Origin: Rubrivivax sp.
GTDB lineage: Bacteria; Pseudomonadota; Gammaproteobacteria; Burkholderiales; Burkholderiaceae_C
Direction: 5' to 3'
DNA: 36,624 nucleotides
Assembly: GCA_030680415.1 (NCBI GenBank)
Contig: JAUXVE010000120.1
Coordinates: forward strand, 1-36,624
Position numbers and translations under genes: made by a program. Below the pieces are notes generated by a model, which saw only the letters and a program-made list of their open reading frames with translations, did no database searches and was not told where the DNA came from. Shown one piece after another: positions 8,294-17,631 of this stretch. Each line of letters begins with the position of its first letter. Position 1 is the first letter of the stretch.

Positions 8294-10663
8294 ATGGCCC
8301 AGAGCGAGTCCGAGCCCCTTTCTTCAGCCCTTCCTGCCCACAAGAGCCGGCCTGCCGGCTGGGGTGGCGTCGTGCTTCGTGGCCTGGCCTGGGCCTCGGG
8401 GCTGGCCGCGGCAGGGATCGCGACCGTGCTGCTGCTGGTGGGCCTGGCGCTGGCGGTGGCGTATCCGAACCTGCCCGGCATCAACAGCCTCATCGACTAC
8501 CGGCCCAAGCTGCCGCTGCGCGTGTTTTCGGCCGACGGCATCCAGCTCGGCGAGTTCGGCGACGAACGGCGCAACTTCGTGCCCATCGCGCAGATGCCGC
8601 AGGTCATGAAGGACGCCGTACTGGCCGCCGAGGATGCGCGCTTCTACCAACATGGCGGCGTCGACTACAAGGGGGTGGCGCGCGCCGCGCTGGCCAACCT
8701 GCGCGACGCCCGCAGCGAAGGCGCCAGCACGATCACGATGCAGGTGGCGCGCAACTTCTACCTCAGCACCGAGAAGACCTTCACGCGCAAGATCTACGAG
8801 ATCCTGCTGGCGCTGAAGGTCGAGCGCCTGTTGTCCAAGGACCAGATCCTCGAGCTGTACATGAACCAGATCTTCCTCGGCCAGCGGGCGCACGGCTTCG
8901 CGGCGGCGGCCGAGATCTACTTCGGCAAGAAACTCAAGGACGTGACGGTGGCCGAGGCGGCCATGCTCGCCGGCCTGCCCAAGGCGCCTTCGGCCTACAA
9001 CCCGATCGCCAACCCCAAGCGTGCGACGCAGCGCCAGCGCTACATCATCGACCGCATGTTCGAGACCGGCTTCATCACCGAAGCCCAGCACGACGAGGCG
9101 CTGCTGCAGGTGCTGCGCTATCGCACGCAGTCCGAAAGCGCCGTGCACGCCGAGTACGCGGCCGAAACGGCGCGCCAACTCGTCTACACGCAGTACGGCG
9201 AGGAAGCCTACACCCGCGGCCTGAACGTCTTCCTGACGGTGAAAGCCGTCGACCAGTTGGTGGCCTACCGGGCGCTGCGCAGGGGGCTGATGGACTACGA
9301 ACTGCGCCAGCACTATCGCGGGCCCGAGGCCTATGTCGACTTGCCCGCCGACGCCGCAATGATCGATGGCCGCGTCGCCGAGGCCCTGAACGACTACCCG
9401 GACAACGGCGAGTTGCGCGCCGCCGTGGTGCTGGAGGCCGCACCGCGGCGCGTGGTGGCCATGCTGCAGTCGGGCGACACCATCAACGTCACCGGCGATG
9501 GGCTGCGGCCGGTCGCCTCGGGGTTGTCGACCAAGGCTCCCGCCAAGGTGCAGATCCGACGCGGCGCCGTGGTACGGGTGATGAAGAACGCCAAGGGCGA
9601 CTGGTTGTTGACCCAGTTGCCGGAGGTCGAGGGTGCGGTGGTGGCGATGGACCCGCGCAGCGGTGCCATCCGTGCGCTGGTCGGCGGCTTCGACTTCGGC
9701 AAGAGCAAGTTCAACCACGTCACCCAGGCCTGGCGGCAGCCGGGGTCGGCTTTCAAGCCCTTCATCTACTCGGCGGCACTGGAAAAGGGCTTCACGCCGG
9801 GCACCGTGGTCAACGATGCGCCGCTGTTCTTCGACGCCAGCGAAACCGGCAGCCAGCCCTGGGAGCCGAGGAACTACGACGGCAAGTTCGAGGGCCCGAT
9901 GCCGCTGCACGCGGCGCTGGCCAAGTCCAAGAACATGGTCTCCATCCGCGTGTTGCAGGGCACGGGTGTCGGGTTCACGCAGGAGTGGCTGCAGAGCTTC
10001 GGTTTCGAGGCCGCCAAGCATCCGGCCTACCTGCCGATGGCGCTGGGTGCCGGTTCGGTCACCCCGATGCAGATGGTCACCGCCTACAGCGTGTTCGCCA
10101 ACGGCGGCCACTGGCTGCCGCCGGTGTTGATCGATCGCGTCACCGACAACAAGGGCCGGGTCCTGCTCGAGCGCAAGCCACTGCAGCTGGACCCTTCGAT
10201 GCGCACGCTGCCGGCGCGCAACGCCTTCGTGATGAGCACGCTGCTGCAGGAGGTGACGCGCAGCGGTACAGCCGCGCGCGCGCAGGCCACGCTCAAGCGG
10301 ACCGACCTCTACGGCAAGACCGGCACCACCAACGACGCCATGGACGCCTGGTTTGCCGGCTTCCAGCCGACGCTGGCGGCGGTGGTGTGGATCGGCTACG
10401 ACAACCCGCGCAAGCTGGGCGACCGCGAGACCGGTGGCGGTCTGGCGCTGCCGGTGTGGATCGAACTGATGCAGCATGCCCTCAAGGACGTGCCGGTGCA
10501 GGAACTGTCGCCGCCCGAAGGCGTGCTGCAGTCTGCCGGCTACTGGACGTACGAGGAGTTCACGCAGGGCCGCGGCGTGCGAAGCGTGGGCCTGGCCGAC
10601 AAGATCCCCGAGCCGCCCACGACCGAAGAGCGCCGCAGCATCCTCGACCTGTTCCGGCGCTGA
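8294..10663 (+). CDS. mrcA: Penicillin-binding protein 1A (transglycosylase/transpeptidase)
   Basis: Predicted 789-aa class A PBP that polymerises and cross-links peptidoglycan in the periplasm. One membrane anchor lies at about residues 30-55. The GT51 domain follows, with catalytic Glu113 in AAEDARFYQHGG and motifs GASTITMQVARNFYLS and LELYMNQIFLGQRAHGFAAA. After an OB-like insert comes the transpeptidase domain: SAFK with nucleophile Ser485, SKN at 545-547 and KTGTT at 675-679. All catalytic motifs are intact and the length is normal. The ATG lacks a clear Shine-Dalgarno sequence. It is divergent from pilM, an old arrangement also seen next to pilM in Pseudomonas. It ends 3 bp from the convergent cyaY. 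Confidence 0.97.
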   Translation: MAQSESEPLSSALPAHKSRPAGWGGVVLRGLAWASGLAAAGIATVLLLVGLALAVAYPNLPGINSLIDYRPKLPLRVFSADGIQLGEFGDERRNFVPIAQMPQVMKDAVLAAEDARFYQHGGVDYKGVARAALANLRDARSEGASTITMQVARNFYLSTEKTFTRKIYEILLALKVERLLSKDQILELYMNQIFLGQRAHGFAAAAEIYFGKKLKDVTVAEAAMLAGLPKAPSAYNPIANPKRATQRQRYIIDRMFETGFITEAQHDEALLQVLRYRTQSESAVHAEYAAETARQLVYTQYGEEAYTRGLNVFLTVKAVDQLVAYRALRRGLMDYELRQHYRGPEAYVDLPADAAMIDGRVAEALNDYPDNGELRAAVVLEAAPRRVVAMLQSGDTINVTGDGLRPVASGLSTKAPAKVQIRRGAVVRVMKNAKGDWLLTQLPEVEGAVVAMDPRSGAIRALVGGFDFGKSKFNHVTQAWRQPGSAFKPFIYSAALEKGFTPGTVVNDAPLFFDASETGSQPWEPRNYDGKFEGPMPLHAALAKSKNMVSIRVLQGTGVGFTQEWLQSFGFEAAKHPAYLPMALGAGSVTPMQMVTAYSVFANGGHWLPPVLIDRVTDNKGRVLLERKPLQLDPSMRTLPARNAFVMSTLLQEVTRSGTAARAQATLKRTDLYGKTGTTNDAMDAWFAGFQPTLAAVVWIGYDNPRKLGDRETGGGLALPVWIELMQHALKDVPVQELSPPEGVLQSAGYWTYEEFTQGRGVRSVGLADKIPEPPTTEERRSILDLFRR

Positions 10664-10666
10664 TCG

Positions 10667-11017
10667 TCAGAACTGCAGCACCTTGCCGGCCTGCTGGCTG
10701 GCATGCTGCGACAGCGCGGCGTAGAACTCGCTGCCGTCGCGCGTGTCGAGCCAGTGGCCATCCACCCAGCGGTAGTGGTAGCCGCCGGCGCGCGCCGCCA
10801 GCCAGACCTCGTGCAGCGGCGGCTGGGTGTTGACGACGATCTTGCCGCCGTCGGCGAAGCTCAACTCCAGCAGGCCGCCGGTGCGCTGGGTGTCGATGTC
10901 GACGACGTCTGCGTCCAGCCAGCGGTCGGTGGTGGCTTCGATGCGCGACAGCAGCGCCGCGGTCTCGCGGTTGTAGTCGGCGTCGCTCAGCGCAGGCGTG
11001 GCGGGGGCCGTGCTCAT
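10667..11017 (-). CDS. cyaY: Frataxin-like iron-binding protein CyaY
   Basis: Predicted 116-aa cytoplasmic frataxin, which binds iron and tunes IscS activity in Fe-S cluster assembly. It aligns by eye with E. coli CyaY throughout: GGLLELSFADGGKIVVNTQP, then LHEVWLAARAGGYHYRWVDG, DGSEFYAALS and HASQQAGKVLQF. The N-terminal helix has Asp/Glu residues typical of the iron-binding ridge. I chose ATG 11017 because AAGGA lies 5 nt upstream and the length then fits the family. Only 12 bp separate its start codon from that of the divergent lptM. Confidence 0.95.
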   Translation of the reverse strand: MSTAPATPALSDADYNRETAALLSRIEATTDRWLDADVVDIDTQRTGGLLELSFADGGKIVVNTQPPLHEVWLAARAGGYHYRWVDGHWLDTRDGSEFYAALSQHASQQAGKVLQF

Positions 11018-11023
11018 TAGAAT
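11018..11023 (+). promoter_or_regulatory. -10 box placing the lptM mRNA start at its AUG
   Basis: TAGAAT (5/6 match) ends 6 nt before the lptM ATG at 11030. Initiation about 7 nt past the box would fall on the A of the ATG, giving a leaderless lptM-lysA mRNA. No Shine-Dalgarno sequence precedes this ATG. No clear -35 box is visible inside cyaY. Confidence 0.45.
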
Positions 11024-11029
11024 CCTTGC

Positions 11030-11188
11030 ATGCGAATGGCGACGAAATCGAGTGTAGCGGTGGTGGCGGTGACCACCCTGCTGGCATGGGGCAGCGGCTC
11101 GCTGCTCGCCGGCTGCGGCCAGAAGGGGCCGCTCACGCTGCCGGCCGCTGCGGCGGCGCCCGCCGCCGCTTCGGCGCCTGCGAAGTGA
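11030..11188 (+). CDS. lptM: LPS translocon maturation lipoprotein LptM (YifL-like)
   Basis: Predicted 52-aa lipoprotein. The signal peptide ends in the lipobox LLAGC (Cys29), followed at once by GQKGPLTLP, the hallmark of the LptM/YifL family. It then has only a short Ala/Pro tail. In E. coli LptM helps LptD reach its native disulfide state in the outer-membrane LPS translocon. Its place directly before lysA and divergent from cyaY matches the conserved cyaY-yifL neighbourhood. A second in-frame ATG at 11036 is possible. It overlaps lysA by 4 bp. Confidence 0.88.
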   Translation: MRMATKSSVAVVAVTTLLAWGSGSLLAGCGQKGPLTLPAAAAAPAAASAPAK

Positions 11189-12489
11189 CGCTGCCCGGCA
11201 CCCCGTTCCTGGCACGCGACGGGGCCGTGCTGCGGCTGGAGGGCCACGCCCTGGCCGACCTGGCGCGGCGCCACGGCACACCGCTGTACGTGTACTCCCG
11301 CCGCGCCATGCTCGCCGCGCTCGAGACCTACCAGCGGGCGCTGCGTGGCCGGCCGCACCTGGTGTGCTACGCGATGAAGGCCAATTCCAGCCTCGCCGTG
11401 CTGCAGACCTTCGCCCAGGCCGGCTGCGGCTTCGACATCGTCTCCGGCGGCGAACTCGCGCGCGTACTGGCCGCCGGCGGCGATGCCGCGCGTGTGGTCT
11501 TCTCCGGCGTGGGCAAGACGCGCACCGAGATGCGGCAGGCGCTGCACGCCGGCGTGCGCTGTTTCAACGTCGAGAGTGTGGCCGAGCTCGACCACCTCAA
11601 CGAAGAAGCGCTGGCGCTGGGGCGGCGCGCGCCGGTGAGCTTGCGCGTGAATCCGGATGTCGACGCCGGCACCCACCCTTACATCTCCACCGGCCTGAAG
11701 GACAACAAGTTCGGCATAGCGCATGGCCAGGCGCTCGCCGCCTACCGCCACGCGGCCTCGCTGCCCGGGCTGCAAGTGGTGGGCATAGCCTGCCACATCG
11801 GATCGCAGATCACGCAGCTCGAGCCCTACCTCGACGCGCTCGACCGCGTGCTCGACCTCGTCGAGGCCGTGCAGGCCGCGGGCATCGCCATCCACCATGT
11901 CGACATCGGCGGCGGCCTGGGCATCACCTACACCGACGAACAGCCGCCACGCGCCGACGAACTCGTGGCGCGCCTGCTGCAGCGGCTGGATGCCCGCGGC
12001 CACGGCCAGCGCGAGCTGCTGCTGGAGCCCGGGCGCTCGCTCGTCGGCAATGCCGGGGTGCTGCTGACCGAGGTGCTCTACCTCAAGCCGGGCGCGGATG
12101 AGCACGCCGGTGGCGGGGGCAGTGGCAAGAACTTCTGCATCGTCGATGCCGCGATGAACGACCTCATGCGCCCGGCCATGTACGACGCCTGGATGGCGAT
12201 CGAGCCCTGCGTGCAGGGCGACGCGCCGGCGCGGCGTTGGGACGTGGTGGGCCCGGTGTGCGAGTCGGGCGACTGGCTGGGGCGCGACCGCCAGCTGGCG
12301 GTGGCGCCCGGCGACATCCTGGCGGTGCTGTCGGCCGGCGCTTATGGCATGGCCATGGCCAGCAACTACAACACGCGGCCGCGGGCGGCCGAGCTCATGC
12401 TCGATGGCGAGCAGGTGCATCTGATACGCGAACGCGAGGACGTGGCGTCGCTGTTCGCCGCCGAGCGCCTGCTGCCGACAGGCTCCTAG
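11185..12489 (+). CDS. lysA: Diaminopimelate decarboxylase LysA
   Basis: Predicted 434-aa PLP enzyme of fold type III that converts meso-diaminopimelate to lysine, the last step of lysine synthesis. The PLP-binding lysine is Lys65 in [14 protein letters not shown], the GGGLGITY phosphate loop, [11 protein letters not shown] and the active-site Cys359 in CESGD from the partner subunit are all present. I start it at GTG 11185, whose GTGA overlaps the lptM stop. The longer open frame upstream to 11026 is a shadow of lptM. Lysine demand and LPS assembly genes are thus co-transcribed. Confidence 0.96.
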   Translation: MTLPGTPFLARDGAVLRLEGHALADLARRHGTPLYVYSRRAMLAALETYQRALRGRPHLVCYAMKANSSLAVLQTFAQAGCGFDIVSGGELARVLAAGGDAARVVFSGVGKTRTEMRQALHAGVRCFNVESVAELDHLNEEALALGRRAPVSLRVNPDVDAGTHPYISTGLKDNKFGIAHGQALAAYRHAASLPGLQVVGIACHIGSQITQLEPYLDALDRVLDLVEAVQAAGIAIHHVDIGGGLGITYTDEQPPRADELVARLLQRLDARGHGQRELLLEPGRSLVGNAGVLLTEVLYLKPGADEHAGGGGSGKNFCIVDAAMNDLMRPAMYDAWMAIEPCVQGDAPARRWDVVGPVCESGDWLGRDRQLAVAPGDILAVLSAGAYGMAMASNYNTRPRAAELMLDGEQVHLIREREDVASLFAAERLLPTGS

Positions 12490-13478
12490 ATCCGCCCTTC
12501 CTGCACCGCGTGGCAGGCCACCTGCACGCCGTGGAACAGCATCAACGCCGGCCGCTCGGCCGCGCAGCGTGCATTGGCATGCGGGCAGCGCGGGTGGAAG
12601 GCGCAACCCGATGGCGGCTGCAGCGGGTTCGGCACCTCGCCCTGCACGGGGGTCCGCGAACGGCCGCTCATGTGGATGTCTGGGATCGCGTCCAGCAGCA
12701 TGCGCGTGTACGGGTGGCGCGGGTGCGCGAACAGCTCGGCCTTGCCCGCCAGCTCCACCAGCCGCCCCAGGTACATCACACCCACCTGGTCGGCGACGTG
12801 CCGCACCACGGCCAGGTTGTGCGAGATGAAGAGATAGGTCAGGCCGCGTTCGCGCTGCAGGTCCTTCATGATGTTGAGCACCTGCGCCTGCACCGACACG
12901 TCCAGCGCCGACGTGGGTTCGTCGCAGACCAGGAATTCCGGCTGCGTGGCCAGCGCGCGGGCGATCGAGATGCGCTGGCGCTGCCCGCCCGAGAACTGGT
13001 GCGGGAACTTCTCGCAATCGGCCGCCGCCAGCCCCACCGACAACAGCAACTCGCCGACGCGTGCGCGCAGCGCCTGTGCCCCGGGAACGAGGCCGTGTTC
13101 ACGCAGCGGCTCGCCGACGATGTCGAGCACCTTCCAGCGCGGGTTCAGGCTGGCGTACGGGTCCTGGAAGATCATCTGCATGCGCCGGCGCAAGGTGCGC
13201 AATTCGCCGGCGTTGCGCGCGGCATCGGTGGCCTGGCCGTCGAAACGAACGTCGCCGCGCGTCGGCTGGTACAGGCCGACCAGCAGCCGCGCCACCGTGC
13301 TCTTGCCGCAGCCCGACTCGCCGACCAGGGCCAGCGTCTTGCCGCGCTCGATCGTGAACGAGACGCCGTCCACGGCGTGCACGAACTGCCGCGCCTTGCG
13401 CTCGACGACGCGGTTGAGCCAGGGCGCCGAGACGTCGAAGGTCTTGACCAGGTCGCGGACTTCCACCAGCGCGGTCAT
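12486..13478 (-). CDS. Peptide-type ABC transporter ATPase (OppF/DppF family)
   Basis: Predicted 330-aa ATPase subunit. Walker [10 protein letters not shown] has Lys59, the ABC signature is FSGGQRQRI and Walker B is [11 protein letters not shown]. The C-terminal oligopeptide-type extension carries [15 protein letters not shown], a conserved Cys cluster in OppD/OppF proteins. It powers import with the paired ATPase encoded just upstream, overlapping by 4 bp. The substrate cannot be told from the sequence; peptides, glutathione, nickel or opines are all possible for this family. Its stop codon shares the palindrome CTAG with the stop of convergent lysA. Confidence 0.93.
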   Translation of the reverse strand: MTALVEVRDLVKTFDVSAPWLNRVVERKARQFVHAVDGVSFTIERGKTLALVGESGCGKSTVARLLVGLYQPTRGDVRFDGQATDAARNAGELRTLRRRMQMIFQDPYASLNPRWKVLDIVGEPLREHGLVPGAQALRARVGELLLSVGLAAADCEKFPHQFSGGQRQRISIARALATQPEFLVCDEPTSALDVSVQAQVLNIMKDLQRERGLTYLFISHNLAVVRHVADQVGVMYLGRLVELAGKAELFAHPRHPYTRMLLDAIPDIHMSGRSRTPVQGEVPNPLQPPSGCAFHPRCPHANARCAAERPALMLFHGVQVACHAVQEGRI

Positions 13479-14455
13479 GACTTCACCCTGTCTGGCGCCA
13501 CCAGCCAGCACGCCGCTCGCGTGGCGCCGGCGTCGAACAGATCCGGGCGCTCGCGCCGGCAACGATCCATCACCTGCGGGCAACGCGGGTTGAAGGCGCA
13601 GCCCTCGGGGATGGCGTTCAGCCGCGGCATCGCACCGTCGATCTGCAGCAGCCGCTCGCGGTCTTCGTCCATCGCCGGAATCGAGCCCATCAGGCCCGTC
13701 GTGTACGGGTGGCTGGGGCGGTGGATGACGTCGCCCACCGGTCCGATCTCGGCCACCCGGCCGGCGTAGAGCACGGCCACGCGGTCGCAGGTCTCGGCGA
13801 TCACGCCCATGTCGTGCGTGACCAGCATGACCGCCGCGCCGTGGTCCTTGCACAGCCGCTTGAGCAGCGAAATGATCTGCGCCTGCACCGACACGTCCAG
13901 CGCCGTCGTCGGTTCGTCGGCGACGATGAGCTTGGGCTCGGCAGCCAGTGCCAGCGCGATGACGACGCGCTGGCGCATGCCGCCGCTGAACTGGTGCGGG
14001 TACTGTTCGATGCGCTGTTCGGCGGCCTGGATGCCGGTCTCCTGCAGCAGCCGGATGGCGCGCTGGCGCGCCTCGTCGAAGCTCACCGGCAGGTGCGTCT
14101 GGATGGTCTCGGTGAGCTGGCGGCCGATCGTGTACAGCGGGTTCAGCGAGGTCAGCGGGTCCTGGAAGATGGCGCCGATCTGGCGCCCGCGGATGGCGCG
14201 CATCTGTTCGTAGGGCAGGTTGTCGATGCGCTTGCCGGCAAGGCGGATCTCGCCGCCGGCGATGCGCCCCGGCGGCTCGAGCAAGCCGATGATGGCCGCG
14301 CCGGTGAGCGACTTGCCGGCGCCCGATTCACCCACCACGCCGAGGATCTCGCCGGGCGCGATGTCGAAGGAGATGTCGTCCAGCGCCAGCAGCGTGCCGC
14401 GGCGGGTCGGGAATTCGACGCGCAGGTTCCTGACTTCGAGCAGAGGGGCCACCAT
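13475..14455 (-). CDS. Peptide-type ABC transporter ATPase (OppD/DppD family)
   Basis: Predicted 326-aa ATPase. Walker A GESGAGKS has Lys48, the signature is FSGGMRQRV and Walker B is [12 protein letters not shown]. The C-terminal segment [15 protein letters not shown] is the family-specific Cys cluster. I chose ATG 14455, which starts [15 protein letters not shown] and lies 5 bp after the permease stop. Longer readings are shadows of the permease gene. It works as a heterodimer with the downstream ATPase. Confidence 0.93.
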   Translation of the reverse strand: MVAPLLEVRNLRVEFPTRRGTLLALDDISFDIAPGEILGVVGESGAGKSLTGAAIIGLLEPPGRIAGGEIRLAGKRIDNLPYEQMRAIRGRQIGAIFQDPLTSLNPLYTIGRQLTETIQTHLPVSFDEARQRAIRLLQETGIQAAEQRIEQYPHQFSGGMRQRVVIALALAAEPKLIVADEPTTALDVSVQAQIISLLKRLCKDHGAAVMLVTHDMGVIAETCDRVAVLYAGRVAEIGPVGDVIHRPSHPYTTGLMGSIPAMDEDRERLLQIDGAMPRLNAIPEGCAFNPRCPQVMDRCRRERPDLFDAGATRAACWLVAPDRVKS

Positions 14456-14460
14456 GAGCG

Positions 14461-15396
14461 TCAGCGCAACCGCGGGTTGAGCGCGTCGCGCAGCCAGTCG
14501 CCCAGCAGGTTCACGGACAGCGCGATCAGCACCAGCATGGCGCCGGGAAAGATCGTGATCCACCATTCGCCCGAGAACAGGAAGTCGTTGCCGATGCGGA
14601 TCAGCGTGCCCAGCGACGGCGATGTCGGCGGCACGCCGACACCCAGGAAGGACAGCGTGGCCTCGGTGAGGATGGCGGCCGCAACCTGGATCGTGGCCAG
14701 CACCAGCACCGGCCCCATGACGTTGGGCAGCACGTGCTTGACCATGATGCGGTAGGGCGAGACGCCGATCACGCGCGCGGCCTGCACGTATTCCTTGTTG
14801 CGCTCGACCATCGTCGAGCCGCGCACCGTGCGCGCGTACTGTACCCAGCCGCCCAGCGAGATGGCGATGATCAGCACGCCGAAGGCCAGCGTGTCGTGGG
14901 CGTTGGGGAACATCGCTCTGCCGACGCCGTCGATCAGCAGCGCGATCAGGATCGCCGGGAACGACAGCATCACGTCGCACACGCGCATGATGAAGGCGTC
15001 GATCTTGCCGCCGGCGAATCCCGACAGCAGGCCCAGGCCGACGCCGACGATCATCGACAAGATCACCGACGCCAGCCCCACCAGCAGCGAGATGCGCGCG
15101 CCGTAGAACAGCGCCGACAGGATGTCGCGCCCCTGGTCGTCGGTGCCCAGCAGGTAGCGCCGGCTGCCTTCGTCCATCCAGGCCGGCGGCAGCCGGGCGT
15201 CGGACAGGTTGAGCGTGGCCAGGTCGAAGGGGTTGTGCGGCGAGACCCAGGGCGCGAACACCGAGGTGAACACGCACAGGAACGCGATCACCGCGGCGAC
15301 GATGGCCATCGGCGAGTGGCGGAAGCTGTGCCAGACGTCGCCGTCGAGGAAACGCGCCAGCGCGCCCGGAGTGGCAGAGACTGCAGTAGGGGTCAT
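14461..15396 (-). CDS. Peptide-type ABC transporter permease (OppC/DppC family)
   Basis: Predicted 311-aa inner-membrane permease with six membrane segments. The first (about residues 31-50, AIVAAVIAFLCVFTSVFAP) precedes the periplasmic loop LLGTDDQGRDILSALFYGAR, which is typical of the DppC group. The EAA loop that contacts the ATPases is EYVQAARVIGVSPYRIMVKH. It ends with the usual ALNPRLR. It lies 4 bp after the first permease gene. Confidence 0.93.
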   Translation of the reverse strand: MTPTAVSATPGALARFLDGDVWHSFRHSPMAIVAAVIAFLCVFTSVFAPWVSPHNPFDLATLNLSDARLPPAWMDEGSRRYLLGTDDQGRDILSALFYGARISLLVGLASVILSMIVGVGLGLLSGFAGGKIDAFIMRVCDVMLSFPAILIALLIDGVGRAMFPNAHDTLAFGVLIIAISLGGWVQYARTVRGSTMVERNKEYVQAARVIGVSPYRIMVKHVLPNVMGPVLVLATIQVAAAILTEATLSFLGVGVPPTSPSLGTLIRIGNDFLFSGEWWITIFPGAMLVLIALSVNLLGDWLRDALNPRLR

Positions 15397-15400
15397 GGTC

Positions 15401-16384
15401 TCAATGCCGACCCGCCGGGCCTTCCAGGCGCAGCCGCGGGTCGACGGCGAAGTACAGCAGGTCGACGACGAGGTTGACGACGACGAAGATGAGCGCGATC
15501 AGGCACAGGTAGGCCGCCATCACCGGGACGTCGGCGAACTGCACCGCCTGGATGAACAGGAAGCCCATGCCGGGCCACTGGAACACGGTCTCGGTGATGA
15601 TGGCAAAGGCGATCAGGCTGCCGAGTTGCAGCCCGGTGATGGTGATCACCGGCACCAGCGTGTTCTTCAGCGCGTGGCCGAAGTACACGGCGCGGTCCTG
15701 CAGGCCGCGCGCGCGCGCGAACTTCACGTAGTCGGTGCGCAAGACCTCCAGCATCTCGGAGCGCACGAGCCGCAGGATGAGCGCGAGCTGGAACACGCTC
15801 AGCGTGATCGCCGGCAGCACCAGGTGCTTCCAGCCGTCCACCGTCAGCAGCCCGGTGGTCCATGGCCCGAGCGCCACCGTGTCGCCGCGGCCGAAGCTGG
15901 GCAGCCAGCGCAGTTGCACCGAGAACACCAGGATCAACAGGATGCCGATCAGGAAGGTCGGCAGCGACACGCCCAGCAGCGACAGCGTCATCACCAGTTG
16001 CGAGCCGAAGCGGCCGCGCCGCAGCGCCGCGTACACACCCAGCGGCACCCCCGCCACGAGTGCGATCACGGCGGCGGCGGTGGCCAGTTCCATCGTGGCC
16101 GGGAAACGTTCGGCGATCAGCGCCGACACCTTGCGCCCCTGGCGCAGGCTGAGGCCGAACTCGCCCTGTACGGCGTTGCCGACGAAGCGCGCGAACTGCA
16201 CCGGGAAGATCTCGTCCAGCCCCAGGTCCTTGCGCAGTTGGTCGCGTTGCTCCTGCGTGGCATCCTGCCCCAGCAGGCTGGTCACCGGGTCGCCGACGTA
16301 CTGGAACAGCATGAAGGCGATGAAGGCCACCGTGAGCATCACGATGACGGCCTGCAGCAGGCGGCGGAGGATGAATGCGAGCAT
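15401..16384 (-). CDS. Peptide-type ABC transporter permease (OppB/DppB family)
   Basis: Predicted 327-aa inner-membrane permease. The start MLAFILRRLLQAVIVMLTV is characteristic of DppB/OppB. The EAA loop is YVKFARARGLQDRAVYFGH. About six membrane segments are seen, and it ends VDPRLRLEGPAGRH. It is the first gene of the operon. Unlike many such operons, no gene for a periplasmic substrate-binding protein precedes or follows it here; the upstream neighbour is a porin with its own terminator. AGGAGG (16390-16395 on the complementary strand reads as a C-rich run) does not give a clear Shine-Dalgarno sequence. Confidence 0.92.
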   Translation of the reverse strand: MLAFILRRLLQAVIVMLTVAFIAFMLFQYVGDPVTSLLGQDATQEQRDQLRKDLGLDEIFPVQFARFVGNAVQGEFGLSLRQGRKVSALIAERFPATMELATAAAVIALVAGVPLGVYAALRRGRFGSQLVMTLSLLGVSLPTFLIGILLILVFSVQLRWLPSFGRGDTVALGPWTTGLLTVDGWKHLVLPAITLSVFQLALILRLVRSEMLEVLRTDYVKFARARGLQDRAVYFGHALKNTLVPVITITGLQLGSLIAFAIITETVFQWPGMGFLFIQAVQFADVPVMAAYLCLIALIFVVVNLVVDLLYFAVDPRLRLEGPAGRH

Positions 16385-16439
16385 CGGGGAAGGAGGGGCT
16401 GCCGTGTCGCCCGCGGTGGATGCGGATATCGGCCAAAGC

Positions 16440-16454
16440 TGCGGATGATCCGCA
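16440..16454. promoter_or_regulatory. 7-1-7 palindrome upstream of the transporter operon
   Basis: TGCGGAT-g-ATCCGCA is a perfect inverted repeat about 56 bp before the first permease start codon. A partial copy, TGCGGATATC, lies at 16420-16429. The size and position suggest a repressor or activator site, but the protein is unknown. Confidence 0.4.
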
Positions 16455-16562
16455 AATCACATGCCGGGCGCAAAGGGGAATGCCCGAGGCACCGGGTATG
16501 CACCGAAGTCGATCTGGCGGATGCGAGCGCGCTACGGGCCGGGGCGTTGGCGCGCGCCCATG

Positions 16563-16587
16563 AAAAAGGCCGCCCGCAGGCGGCCTT
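16563..16587 (-). terminator. Intrinsic terminator of the porin gene
   Basis: On the minus strand a 9-bp stem (arms 16579-16587 and 16566-16574) with a 4-nt CGCA-type loop runs straight into TTTTT. It lies 22 bp after the porin stop, which is a classic intrinsic terminator position. Confidence 0.9.
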
Positions 16588-16608
16588 CGGGAGAGCGGTG
16601 GAAACCGA

Positions 16609-17631
16609 TCAGAAGCTGTGGCGGACGCCGAACTCGTAACCGGTCGACGAGAAGCCCGTCACCGGGGCACGGGCCTTGCCGCCGCCGCCGGCCACGAAGC
16701 CGAGACCGGTGTCGTTGTCGACGACCGAACCGGTCGCGTACAGCGCGGTGCGCTTCGACAGGTCGTACACATAGCCCACGGCAAACTGCGTCGACTTCGG
16801 CTTGGCACCGCTGGCGAACTTGATCTCGGTTTGCGCGCCGCTGAGCTTCAGCGTGCCTTTGCCCAGCGGCACGGTGCCGCCGACGAGGAAGTTGTTCAGC
16901 TTGTTCGACCCGGCCTTGTACTCGTGGTACTGGCCCATCAGCGTCATGAAGCCCATGTTGAACGATGCGCCGACGTTGCCGGCCTTCGAGGTCGGGCCGC
17001 TGGCGGGATGCGGGGGCTTGGTCTCGCCATAGGCGACCGCCACGTTGACCGGGCCGGCAGCATAACCGATGCGGCCACCGACATATCCGATGTCGCTGCC
17101 GGCTGCTTCGCCTTCGTCGAGGCCGACCTGGACCTGGCCATACAGGCCGCCCATCGCCGGCAGGAAGTAGCCGACCGTATTGTTGGTGCGGACAAGCGTG
17201 CTGTAGACGGACGCACCACCGATGAGGTTGAGCTGTGAGCCGACGCCGACGTTGCCGAACGGGTCGAAGACCGCGTGGTTCCAGAAGGATGGGGTGTAGT
17301 CGCGGCCCAGGCGCAGTTCACCGAAGCCGCCCATCAGGCTGACCGTGGAACGTCGCAGCCAGGTCTGGCCGCCGGCGGTGCCGTTGTCGGGCGTCATGTC
17401 GCCTTCGATCCAGAAGCCGGCACGCAGCCCGCCGCCCAGATCCTCGACGCCGCGGAAACCGAGGCGGTTCGACGCATTGCCGCCGGTGGCCATCGACGTG
17501 CGGCTGCCGTTGTCGTTATCCACCGTGCGAATGCTCACATCGACGACGCCGAACAGGGTGACCGACGATTGGGCCGAAGCGACGCCCGCAAACGCTGTCA
17601 GCGCTGCCAGGGCGAGCAGAGATTTTTTCAT
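16609..17631 (-). CDS. Outer-membrane porin (Burkholderiales general porin family)
   Basis: Predicted 340-aa trimeric beta-barrel porin. The signal peptide MKKSLLALAALTAFAGVASA is followed by QSSVTLFGVVDVSI, the standard first strand of this family (OmpC/Omp32-like). GNASNRLGFRGVEDLGGGL, then FWIEGD and WLRRSTVSLMGGFGELRLG mark strands 2-4. The mature protein ends in Phe (GVRHSF), as required for BAM-mediated insertion. AGGAGA lies 8 nt before the ATG. It forms a single-gene unit with its own terminator. It allows diffusion of small solutes, possibly including substrates of the adjacent ABC importer; that link is only positional. Confidence 0.95.
   Translation of the reverse strand: MKKSLLALAALTAFAGVASAQSSVTLFGVVDVSIRTVDNDNGSRTSMATGGNASNRLGFRGVEDLGGGLRAGFWIEGDMTPDNGTAGGQTWLRRSTVSLMGGFGELRLGRDYTPSFWNHAVFDPFGNVGVGSQLNLIGGASVYSTLVRTNNTVGYFLPAMGGLYGQVQVGLDEGEAAGSDIGYVGGRIGYAAGPVNVAVAYGETKPPHPASGPTSKAGNVGASFNMGFMTLMGQYHEYKAGSNKLNNFLVGGTVPLGKGTLKLSGAQTEIKFASGAKPKSTQFAVGYVYDLSKRTALYATGSVVDNDTGLGFVAGGGGKARAPVTGFSSTGYEFGVRHSF

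Noticed and set aside
10664..10666. Terminator between mrcA and cyaY
   Set aside because: The two convergent stop codons are separated by only 3 bp; no hairpin fits.
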